Below, in pieces: positions 1 to 10,100 of a stretch of DNA of 64,000 nucleotides (its first letter is position 1; every line of letters starts with the position of its first letter). The position numbers were made by a program, and so were the translations under genes. The stretch spans positions 1,195,501 through 1,259,500 of the forward strand of contig JACGZH010000003.1 in assembly GCA_014706385.1 (NCBI GenBank), in the 5' to 3' direction. The notes beneath the pieces were generated by a model. That model had not been told where the DNA came from. It saw only the letters and a program-made list of their open reading frames with translations, and ran no database searches. The stretch is from Phaffia rhodozyma (lineage: Eukaryota > Basidiomycota > Tremellomycetes > Cystofilobasidiales > Mrakiaceae).

Positions 1-1422
1 AAGGTAAGCACCTTCTTTCTTCTCCCTTCAATAACATCTGTCTGAAGGAACAGGGAATGTGTTAAGAAATGATCCTCTAGGCTCCTGTTTCGTTGGCTCA
101 TTCTCGTCTTCTTTCTCTTATCGCGTCGCGTCGCGATGGTCACATCCAATCAGGGTTGGACTTTGCTTTACTGGCTAAAAACAAGGCGGAACTTGAGGCA
201 TCCCAAAACCAGATAGACGACGACGAACTTGAACAGGCGTTCAATCACGGACAGTCTTCCAGCACCTTTAACGCTGATCCCTTGCCGGCCACAAAGAAGA
301 GATCGAGAGAAGAGATTCTCGCTGCGGTCAACAGCAAGAAGCGCGCGCTCGGATCGGCCGCTCCTTCCGTCCCGGACGCACCTAGATTGAATAGCAAGTT
401 TAAGCCGATCGGCGAGAAGGAAAAGGAGAAGAAAAAGAAAAAGAAAAAGAACGAGGCCGTCGGACTAGAGGGAGAGAAGAAGATGAGAAAGAAAAAGAAG
501 AAGGTGACGGATGGTCAGCCCGAGGACGGATCTGTTGTCAGTACTTCGGGTGGTGTGCCAGACGCCTCATCCGTCGATCCATCTACGGCAACTATGGTCG
601 ACCCCATCAAAGCACCCTCCCCGGAGTCACTTCCAGCGCCTTTGCCGGCCAAACAGAAGGTGTACGCTAAACCACTTGTCCAGCCTTCGTTGGACGAGGA
701 TGACATCTTCGGAGGCGTCAGTGATTACGAGCCCGACGCGGATGATGATGACGATGATGATGACGGCAGTGCTCAAGATGATCATGATCAGCTCAAGACC
801 GAGACTGATCCAATCGCTCAGCCTTCGTCTGGTCGCGACTGGTTCGGATCCAATCCTACCACTTCCTCCTCTGTTCCTACTTCATCCTCGATCGACCACT
901 CAGCCCCTGTCTCCGCCTCTGTGCCTGCTCCTGGGCCAGAGTCGAGTACGACCTCTACGAGGATGAACCGATCGCCATCTCCTTTAATCCAGTACAACCC
1001 TACAAGGCTATACTCCCGCTCGCCTTCCCGGTCACCCACACCTCCACCGACGGCCGGATCTGGCCGGCTGGTTCCTCTATCCGGTTCAGCCGTGCCGTCC
1101 GTCAAAGAACTCCTTGCCCACAGCGAGGAAGCCGAGGCGGTTAGGATCAGAAAGAGTAAGAAGGCAGCCTGGAGGGCCAAGCAGGGTCTGGCCAAACAGG
1201 AGGATGGGGTCGAGGATGAGGACGAAGGTGGCAGAGGTTGGAGAAAGGAGGAAACGGGTGAGAAGGATGAGGAGAAACGGTTGAACAGAGGTATGCCTTT
1301 TCTATGTTGTTCATCCTTCTCTTTTTTCTTGAGTGTTCTGAACGACTTTCTTCTTCTTTTTCTCCGCTACAGAGTACCGTCAATATGAGAGATTCCAAAA
1401 GAAAAAAGAAGGCACGAGTTGA
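1..1422 (+). CDS. RED/IK-like spliceosomal protein, 3' part (5' end outside window)
   Basis: Only the end of the gene is present. Three bases of an exon are followed by an intron (4..80), then exons 81..1290 and 1373..1422 (stop TGA). Near the start of the large exon, a block ending in SGLDFALLAKNKAE resembles the RED/IK N-terminal domain, in which a VKGLDFALL-type segment follows an arginine-rich stretch. Downstream come lysine-rich tracts (around 420-500), a DDIFGGVSDY block followed by a run of aspartates (around 700-770), a Ser/Pro-rich region and a basic charged C-terminus. Human RED is a nuclear spliceosome component that works with SMU1. The composition fits a nuclear protein. The family call rests mainly on the short N-terminal block, so a different lysine-rich nuclear protein is possible. 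Confidence 0.5.
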
Positions 1423-1625
1423 ACAATATCAATATGTTCTCTAATACCCACTACATTCGTTTTGTTCCTATCTACTCGAAAAGAGAACACGTCCATCTTA
1501 GATGTTACAAGAAAGAAAACGTGAGCAAAAGATACATCTCAGTTCAAGCGCACAACTACAGAGCTATAACATTCTCTTAAAGAAACAGAAAGCAAAAACA
1601 AGAGAGACAGGCAAAGACCGAAAAT

Positions 1626-3258
1626 CTAGAGGACGCTGGTGAAAAACTTGCACAGGTTGACAAACGACTCGTAAAAGTCGGCTTTCTGAGTCTCGTCTTT
1701 AAAGTCGGCTCTAGCGGCAGCCCAACCGTGTCGTCTATCCTCATAGAGCTTGTACTTGTTCTTGGAAGCAAACTCGTTCGTGGAGAGCGCCTTCTCGAAT
1801 TTGGCCATCTGTGTTTTCGCAGTAGAGAGTATTGATTCACAGATCAGCGAGAGTAAGGGTTTAACAACCCGACGCACATTCGGAAGCGAAACAAAAAGAG
1901 AGACGTACCAGCTCTTTATCCTCGTCACCACTAGGCCAAAGAGCAACAGGGACGTTCAAGTCCTTGGTGTCTTCCTCAGCTAATAAAGACGGGTGGAAAG
2001 CCGCCTTGGCATCCAAGTCAGGTGACTTGAAACAGATCTTTGCTCCCCTGTAAGATGTTGACCGAACGAAGAGTTTCGTACAGAAGAGAGAGAGAGAGAG
2101 AGAGAGATGAGTGAACGTCTTTTGGAGAAGGATGAATAAGGAAGAGTAACGAAGAAACCCTCAAAGCGCACCAGCAGAAACCGACAGCTCCAACCTTCTG
2201 GATCCCGGCTTCCTTGGCCTGCTTGATCATCTTGTTGAGCTTCTCGATCTGAGGCGGAGGCGCAGCGGTGGTAGAAAAGAGCTTCTGTTTGGCTTCGTCC
2301 CTAAACACGCGTCCAAGAAAGCAAACAATGCGACTCTTAATTAGATTAAGAGTATGTAGGAAGCGCGATTGATTGTACGGCCTCAACTCACTTCTCAGGA
2401 GTAAAGGGGGGTTGGAAGAGGCTGGCATCCGGGACGACGCCGTCAAAGAAGTCAGGGATATGGCTGGATATTTGGTGCAGATGAGACCAGTCCATGTCAG
2501 TAAGAGAACGTTCAAATTTGGAGATCATAGATTCGACTCGTGAAGAGGAACCTCTGAGGTAGAACAATTGGACAAACACTTTAGCACACGTTCCAGCGGC
2601 GATCAAGTCAGCGGCCTGGAAAGCTTGAGGAGTGTATGAAAACTGTGGAGATGGAACATCATCAGAGCCGGATAAGTCTATTATTAGGATTTCTAGGCCA
2701 GAACTAGACGTACGATATCCTGTGTATGAATAAAGTGTCAGACCTTCACATTCAGCTCAATTGTCTCATACATGCTGAGTCGAAGAATGTGATTCAACAA
2801 TGTTTTCTCACATAAACGTAGATGACCAAGTTCTTAGCGTCTTTGTCCCCAGTCACGTAGGTCTTGATGCCATCGATGGTCTGTTTGGCGGATTTTTTTT
2901 TTCCATACGTCAATACTAAAAAGAGCGAGTCTATATTTATGAACAAGGTGTTCATCCCTATTCATCTTGTCTCTGTCGGACAAGGTAAACAGAGGCGGCG
3001 AAAGTAAGCACCAAGGAAGCAAGATGAACAGAGACTGACCTCGAAAGCACCCTTGTTGGTGTACTCAGCCTCCACAGGAGGGATAGTGCAGCAAGCTTTT
3101 CAGAGTAGGGGACAGATAAAACAAAACGTTAGAACTCCAACAGATCGACGGCAATCGCTGCCCATCGGAGCAGACCGATCAGACTTGTACGTCTGAATGG
3201 AAGGCAAACTGATGGAGAGTAAGCACTTACCTTTGTTAGTCTGGACTTCGGACGACAT
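1626..3258 (-). CDS. Dienelactone hydrolase family protein
   Basis: Alpha/beta-hydrolase of the dienelactone hydrolase type, 286 aa, from eight exons: 3231-3258, 3040-3095, 2812-2880, 2714-2719, 2392-2642, 2172-2300, 1909-2047, 1626-1808. The family signposts appear in order: CCTIPPVE near the N-terminus, VIYVYDIFSYTPQAFQAAD, the nucleophile motif GFCWGAK (Cys), an acidic SGDEDKEL segment and the catalytic His in DRRHGW. The motif YDIF is complete only if a 6-nt exon is included, and GFCWGAK exists only after joining two exons at phase 2. Summed exon length is 861 nt. No targeting signal is evident. Members hydrolyse lactones or small esters; the substrate cannot be read from the sequence. 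The gene is convergent with the RED-like gene, about 200 bp away. Confidence 0.88.
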
Positions 3259-3403
3259 GTTGAGAGTCTTGGGCTATATCGAGGAAGAAGAGGGAGAGAG
3301 AGATGTGGTGTGAAGAAAGACGTTGCCTGTTACTTATATTAGAAAATCTCTCAAGACAATCGGCGCTTTCATACGTAATGCTTATAGATACCTCAGGCAT
3401 GGT

Positions 3404-3480
3404 GAGAGTAATTTCAACCGATGGTGGTCGACATGTGATCCTTCTAGACTTGGGTGTCCTCAGACCATGGACCATCAGGA
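3404..3480 (+). repeat. Diverged direct repeat, copy A
   Basis: Shares a 17-base identical core (CAACCGATGGTGGTCGA) with copy B 300 bp downstream, and recognisable similarity continues on both sides (gagagyaa before it, a ctcagacca-type block after it). In one frame both copies translate to similar peptides, SN(F/L)NRWWS and then PQT.DH, which could mean descent from a coding sequence. Confidence 0.6.
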
Positions 3481-3488
3481 TGTCAGAG

Positions 3489-3508
3489 ATGCAACCTGGG
3501 GGTTGCAT
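3489..3508. repeat. Perfect 8-bp inverted repeat
   Basis: ATGCAACC, a TGGG loop, then GGTTGCAT. It lies just after repeat copy A. It has no poly-U tail and sits far from any gene end, so a role in termination is not indicated. Confidence 0.5.
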
Positions 3509-3702
3509 GTCCGTGACCTGAGAACTACAGAGCCTCTGCCACAACTCCTAGTCGCACAGCGCATGCGCTCCTAACACATCCAGCGATCTCTTCTTGCTTA
3601 TGGCCCTTCCGTGCGGTTAGTATGGTGGGCACACCGCTTTTGTTCAGTAACTCTGTAGTTTGAGAATCATATACCTTTCACAATATATGGCTTTGGCTAC
3701 TA

Positions 3703-3777
3703 GAGAGCAACCTCAACCGATGGTGGTCGATACATGGCCCTTTTGGACTTGGAGGCCCTCAGACCACAGACCACTAA
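3703..3777 (+). repeat. Diverged direct repeat, copy B
   Basis: Partner of the copy at 3404-3480. In the frame shared with copy A it runs into a stop soon after the similar block, so neither copy looks like an intact exon. Confidence 0.6.
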
Positions 3778-4569
3778 GATCCCATGGGTCATGGGTTTAG
3801 TTTCTGCCAGCCTTAGCCTCACTAGCGACAGCATCAAAGCCCGGCATTCTCCCCCCCTTGTTCTCCTCCCGGTGTAGGGCTAGGTGCAGCATGTTGCGCG
3901 ACGCGTTCACATCTCTGTTCCACTAAGTCTGGGAGCAAGTATCAAAGAGACCAAGAAATTAAGGAGCAGCGAGACATAGAAACAGAAGAACGACGAAACA
4001 AAGTAGAGATTCTTATGATGGAGGTCATATATTGAATCGAACTGCATGCAGCTAGTCTCAGCGATGTTCATGTAGACATCCGACGTCAAGTATACAACAT
4101 GAACCTCAGAGTAGTCGAGTCGGCCGACAGTCTTGCTGTCGTTCTCAATCACCAATGTGCACAGGCTCGACTTGGCAAATACTCAAACTTGACTTTCTAG
4201 ATCTTATTCTTCTTGAGTCGAATTCGCTATTTTGATCTGTGGCTCAGACTGAACCCCTGTTGTTGTAGGCACAACTCACGTCCACGATATCACCATCAGT
4301 TCAGATTGCTCTCGCTCAGCCAAAGCCAGGGAGTCAGTGACAATCAACAGAAAATGGTCCAGTCTTTCCAGATGAATATTGTAGGATAGTTGCGAGACTG
4401 TTTTCATAAACAAAACATGTGACGGCTTCAAGAATTCTCAGATACTCGACATCAAATCGCAATCAAGCCCGAAAGTACAGCAATGAAGCAGTCCTCAGGA
4501 CAGAAGACACGGAAGAGACGGCCAAAGCATTCTCGAGCCAACGAAGAGTTTGAAAAAGGTGTAAGGAGT

Positions 4570-5169
4570 TTAATCGAAAAGTCCGAAACCCATCTGTGGT
4601 CGATCAATAAAACGTAAAGAATGAGCGACCGAGGCAAGACTGCAGCAAAAGATGAGACACGGAAGAAACTCACGTCGTCGTCAGACTCCTCCTTGTCCTC
4701 GACCTTCTCCTCCTTCTTCTCCTCAGCGGCAGGGGCGGCGGCTCCTCCAGCGGCGGCGGGGGCAGCGGAAGAGGCGGCTCCTCCGGAGGGGACGGAAGCG
4801 AGCTTGGCGGATCCCTCAGCGATGAGGCTAAAGAAGGCGAGAGAATGAAGAAAACACATGGTAAATACCTTGACAACTTTATCAACGCGAAGTATAAGGA
4901 AAAAAGACGTACGTGTTCAAGTCCTTGCCGTTAAGCTCGGAGATGAGGGTCTCAAGTCGGGCGTCATCAGCCTCGATGTCGACGGTGGCAAGGAGGGCCT
5001 TGACATCGGCGGCAGAGGGGGAGGTCTGTAAAATTGAGGTAAGAGGAAATCGGATGGTTCATAAGTCTGAATATTCAGGATTCTTTTCCTCTCGATCTTT
5101 TCACAAGTGTTTGATAAGACCAACGTTTCCACCGGTGGCGAGGAGCAAGTAAGCGGCGATGTGCTTCAT
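4570..5169 (-). CDS. RPP2: 60S acidic ribosomal protein P2
   Basis: Complete 111-aa P2 protein from exons 5125-5169, 4913-5025, 4674-4827 and 4570-4593 (336 nt). The N-terminus [10 protein letters not shown] is the P2 type rather than P1. It is followed by the helical dimerisation region ([22 protein letters not shown]), an Ala/Gly-rich hinge, and an acidic tail ending in the universal MGFGLFD. That last heptapeptide sits alone in a 24-nt terminal exon behind an 80-nt intron. P2 forms the lateral stalk of the large subunit with P0 and P1 and recruits translational GTPases. The first intron uses a GTTGGT donor, as does the uS19 gene across the shared promoter. Confidence 0.95.
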
Positions 5170-5889
5170 TCTGGATGAGTTGAAAACATAGGGAGTCAGC
5201 ATGCTATCTCTCCAAACGACCGTTCGACTCTCTTCTCAATTTTTCTCTGTTCTTTCACTTACTTTACGAGTTTGAAAGGCTACACGAATCGATTTAAGCC
5301 GAGGCTGACTAGTGCTTGATGCCCTTCCATCAAAATCGACAACAAGTCGTGAGCAATCTGTGTCCTTGACTCCATGGCCTGTCCACGGGCAACGGGACCC
5401 CTAGAAATAAAGACACTCACGAGGTTGGAGGTTCAAAGACGGAAGGATCCTACGGCTAGACGAGAGAATTCGACAGTGTCCCCCCGACGAGAGAATCCCC
5501 GAGTTCTGGCTGGGTCACGTGAGTGGCGAGGCGACGCCTGACTTTTCCCTTTTTTACCGTATGACTTTTGCACCGTCCCCTCGTGCGTGCCACCGACAAA
5601 GACAGCGTCGTGCGTCTGGGGTCGGCGTGTTCTCTTTCCAGACACTCGACAAGTCCGGTAAGTTTGCGCGTTTTCTGGTTGGGATGGATAGCATACACTT
5701 CTTTGAGGAGTTTTAGAAGAAATACCGAGCTTATGATGTTTCTTTCTGTTTGATTTCTTACTTTGTGTGCTGCGTTCTGTCGTGCTCGATCATACGCTTT
5801 CGTTTGACTGTCTTTTCTTGAAAAACTACGTCTGGGTTTCCACTCTGAATCACAATCAACCCGACCGTCCTCTTCTCCAGATCCTCAAG
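5170..5889. promoter_or_regulatory. Divergent ribosomal-protein promoter with E-box and 5' UTR intron
   Basis: The P2 and uS19 start codons face away from each other across 720 bp. Near the middle (5515-5522) is the palindrome TCACGTGA, a site typical of bHLH factors such as Cbf1/Tye7. On the + side a GTAAGT donor at 5658 and a CTCCAG acceptor ending at 5880 outline a 5' UTR intron that stops 9 bases before the uS19 start. Binding of any factor is inference. Confidence 0.6.
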
Positions 5890-6684
5890 ATGGCTGACAA
5901 CGAAATCACCGACGCTGCCACCGCTGCTGCCCTTAAGTCCAAGAGATCTTTCAAGAAGTTCTCTTACCGAGGTGTCGACCTTGAGCAGCTTTTGGATCTC
6001 TCCAACGAGCAGGTGGGTGTTTGAGATATGAATAGACTTGAAAATTGATACATACACGTGTAGACGTGTACATAGAGAAACCACATATGGCTGGCTTACG
6101 GGACATAGTATTGACTTGTCACTTGCTGCCTTTTGGTCTTTGCCAAATTACTAGTTCATGGAGGTACGTTTCCGTTTCATTTCATACAAACTTTTACTCG
6201 CTTTGCAATACCTCGTGCTGACCGAGCTCCTTCCTTTCTTGTGTCTTCAATTCCCACAGCTTGTCCACGCTCGAGCCCGAAGACGGTTCCAGCGAGGACT
6301 CAAGCGACGACCTATGGGTCTCATCAAGAAGCTCCGAAAGGCCAAGAAGGAGTGCCCTCTTAACGAGAAGCCCGCTATCGTCAAGACCCACCTCCGAGAC
6401 ATGATCGTCGTCCCCGAGATGATCGGTTCCGTCGTTGGTATCTACAACGGAAAGGTCTTCAACACCGTTGAGATCAAGCCTGAGATGACCGGACACTACC
6501 TTGGAGAGTTCTCCATGACATACAAGCCCGTCCGACACGGACGAGCTGGTTCCGGTGCCACCAACGCTCACCGATACGTTCCCGTCAAGGTTGGTTTTCT
6601 TTTTGCCCTTTCGTCATCTCCGATCATCTTCAAACTTCGTGACTAAATTCCCCGCCTTTCTCTGTTCTCTATGTTTTGTAGTAA
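5890..6684 (+). CDS. RPS15: 40S ribosomal protein S15 (uS19)
   Basis: Encodes 154 aa of the small-subunit head protein uS19. Exons are 5890-6012, 6155-6163, 6260-6589 and 6682-6684. Conserved text includes [36 protein letters not shown], a [19 protein letters not shown] block, [17 protein letters not shown] and a C-terminal VPVK. Two features are unusual. The residues FME joining SNEQ to LVHARARR come from a 9-nt exon flanked by TTACTAG and GTACGT. The stop codon TAA is the first three bases after the last acceptor, so the last exon adds no amino acid. Without that splice the protein would gain about 18 residues not found in the family. Regulation is probably shared with the divergent P2 gene. 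Confidence 0.95.
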
Positions 6685-7150
6685 ATTATTCCTTTCTGAG
6701 GATTCAATGCTTTTCGTTGTCGTACTATGTTCCCTGTCCATCCTGTTCAGACAAATCCAGTCAGCAAAGAACAAAAGACGAAAGTCGAGTGTGCCAGTTT
6801 AGATACCCCAATTAGACTAAGTGAATCACGTAGAGAAGAAAGATCCGGGCAGTAAGACAGTACATAACGAAAATCGGCTACAGAGGGCATGCCTTAGCCC
6901 TTACCGCCTCTTCTAAAACCCAATCAGTTCATAAACCGCGCTCAGCCACGCTTTTCCCTGTTCGTCTGCATCATTCCGATAATCATATTTGTACATATGT
7001 ACGAAGAGAAAGGAATAAACTATGTAGATATGGTAGTAATTATACAAAGAAAGTAAGGTTCACGTACCAATCAATCGAAAAGGAAACGAGGGAAGGAATG
7101 ATGTTAGAGGCAGCGATCGAAACCGAACGGGTGAATGTCAAGGATGTGGT
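6685..7150. other. Intergenic region, convergent 3' ends
   Basis: Lies between the stop codons of uS19 (+) and the Zn2Cys6 gene (-). I see only AT-rich 3' UTR-like sequence and no gene. Confidence 0.6.
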
Positions 7151-10100
7151 TCAAAGGGATGGACCGTCTCCGGAACTTATAGCAGAGATCAGTTGGTTGA
7201 GGAACGCGACCTGTGAGTATCATCCAAGAGGAGAGATAGACAGAGAGGAAGGGAAAGAAAGATTCTCGAGATCAGACGAAATCCTATGCCAACATATACG
7301 ATGAGGAAAAAAAAAGGAGAACGGAAATAAAAAGTAATAAACGAACCTCCTTCTCATCACCCAGTAGATCACTGAATCCCCCACCATCATCGCTTCCTGT
7401 CCTTGTGCCGGTCGCGCCAGAAAATGCCTGGAAGCCATGCGTCCACGGTGACAGGAAGTCAGGGTCGGTGTTGAACAACTTTGGGTTCGGTTGGTTGTCC
7501 CTGATGGAGGAAGAAGGAGGGTACCGATAAACACCTGTTGATGGGTGCAACAGAGATGAAGGATCGTGCACAGGAGAGGTGCTGTGTATAGGAGACGTGT
7601 TTTGCAGAGGCGAGGGTTGTTGCGAAAACGATCTATGAACAGAAGGCTGTTCGTCAGCGAACGGCCGAAGAACAGTGTGGTCGCCCATCCCTTATTGTAC
7701 CAGAAGGACCGATAGAAAGAAACACAGAAATATTAGAAAAGATAAACAGGATGGAATAGAAGATGGAGCTATGACGAACCGACTGCTCGCGCGGACCATG
7801 CTGAATCTCCTGGTGCACTCCTACGTGGAGACGAGCTCAAACCAGAGTGTTGTCTCTCATTAGCCGTTGGCTCTTCTTTTGACCTATGGTATGAGATCAC
7901 TAAGTTGAGGAGGTTTCCAAAACGTAGCCGTTGGGAGAGCTATCAGAAACTCTGCCAGAGGCCTAAAAGAAAGAGACGAGGCGAAACATGCACTTACATA
8001 GTTCATCCACAGGATCAGGTCGACCCCAGAGTGATGGTTCCGGTACAGCTGCTCGACTCGTCGACCAGTTTGGCTGAGACTTTGGGTACTGATTTGACGA
8101 TCCGCCTGGAAGAAGCTGGAGATAACCGTTACTCCCGTTGCCATTGTTTGGATGTGTAGAAGAGGAAGACGTAGGCGACGGCGGCCTCGAGTCGAATCCT
8201 TTCTCCTTTTGACTGAAAAGTTCGACAACCGCTAGCTCTCGGACGGTAGTAATGGATACTCTTCCATCTTGGTCCGGCGCTCGACCTGTCACAACATTCA
8301 ACAGATTTCGAAGTTCGTCTGCTTGAGAACCGGTGGGTTCTAACAAGATAGCAACTACCAAACAAACAGAAGATGTCAGCACAGAGGAACGAACGGAAAA
8401 AAAGTGTTATGTTGCTAGAAAGCATGACAAGAGAGACGCGTTCGATGAGAAACTCACTTCCAATGATAACTATCAAGATTACATCAAACAACCGATCTAT
8501 GCTCAGCTCTTGCTATCCATAAGAGCACACCAATATAAACAGAAAGAGGGAAGAACGACATACTGTATGAATTCAATACCCAATATGCGCCTACCGGAAG
8601 TTTGCCTAGATGAGAAGGTTTGTTCAACTGAAAGTCTCTTCGACCAATCAAATCTGCTCGAGCAGCCTCGATAGCCGCCTTTCGACTATACTCATACTGA
8701 GATGAGTCCCGTTTCCTTAGAATGTATGGTCGATGTACTATAGTTGTCCAGCGAAGACATCAGTTCAGATCGTTCCTCTACTGTCCCGGAAGAAGCCCAC
8801 AGAGTTTAAGATGACTTACATGTAATTCTGCATGAGTGTTCAAGAAGAAAAGATTGCTGGTAAACATAACATTCATAAGAACAGAGAGATCTGACAAGAG
8901 AAGACGTACCTAGTATAATAGAACTATAGTCCGTGAAGGGTGTTTGCATCAGCCAAAAGACAAACGTCACACGGATGCGCGCGAGGACGACATAGCCACA
9001 AAACACTCACTTCACTGGCCAACATCTGTCGGTGAAACGCCAAGTAATGGTATTTAGAATCCATTGATCGATCGGGATTCTCTAACTTGAAGTAACTACT
9101 CGTCATAGTGCAGGAAGCCGAAGAGGAGAAAGAAGAGGAAAAAGAGAGTGGATTGAGCCGAAGATCCGAACAAATCCGATTAAGCCGAGAAGTCGAAGAA
9201 GACCTACGAAGGAAGATTATGTTTCCATTCGATCAGCTCTGCGTCAAGCTCGACGACAGTAGAATACGATGGGGATTTTAGCGAGAAGGCTTTTTTATTT
9301 TGTCCGAGAAAGATTTGATAGACCCATGTTCCCCAAGGTAAAGAAACCGATCGAAGAGATAACCCAATCAGTTTTCAGGTCGATCAGGAAAAAAGAAAGC
9401 ATGACGAAGGCCGACTGACTCTTATCACTGATCCTGCCCATGATAGACGCCAATGAATGCCTGAGAACAACATGGGTCATGACTGTTGGTTGGGACAGAG
9501 GTCGGCCTTCCTCGGGGAAGTCTCCTAAGAGATCATAATCGTCCAGGTTCGCCCTGTTCGAGAAAAAAAAGCATAGTGTTTGACCCGTTGGTTTAGCTAT
9601 TGGAGAGATCGCGCCAATTGAAAGATGTCAAAAGACGATCTTACGGTGGTTTACAGTCACACCATGAGTCCGAGATCAAAGTTGGTCTTCCAACGAGCAA
9701 AGAGGCCGTTCTAAGAATCCATTGGTCCATCCCGTAAACAGGCAAAGGAAAACATGAAGTCAGATATAAGTTCCAAACTCAGATCCTTCATCTGGATCCA
9801 AGAAAAATAGGAGGTTGGAGCTGACCGGTCGTGATGGTAACTGTACGCCCACAACCTACGTCGGATCTCGATCTCGCGTTTATCTTTGATTCCTAGAACA
9901 GTTCCATCTCTGTACAGACCGAGCTGGAGGGCGGTGGTGAGTGGAGTGAAACCTTCTGCTGCCCGTCGAACAAGAAGTCTATAGGGTTGAAAAGATGAAA
10001 GTGAAAGAAGAGTGACAGAATGAGCGCGCACATCAGATGGTCGAGACAGGTCGCGAAACCACAAACAGATAACGAGCAATCAATAGTCCAGCCATGACAA

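Larger units (their letters stand above)
3259..4569. other. Gene-free stretch between DLH and P2 genes
   Basis: About 1.3 kb without a supportable gene. It contains two diverged copies of a roughly 75-bp segment 300 bp apart and a perfect 8-bp hairpin, listed separately. Open frames here are short and carry no recognisable motif. The part next to 3258 should hold the dienelactone hydrolase promoter, and the part next to 4570 the P2 3' UTR. It may be the remnant of a decayed repeat or gene. Confidence 0.5.

Noticed and set aside
511..1195. Long ORFs in other frames of the RED-like gene
   Set aside because: Shadows of the Asp- and Ser/Pro-rich coding frame.
2085..2107. GA dinucleotide run
   Set aside because: Simple repeat inside an intron of the dienelactone hydrolase gene, with no sign of function.
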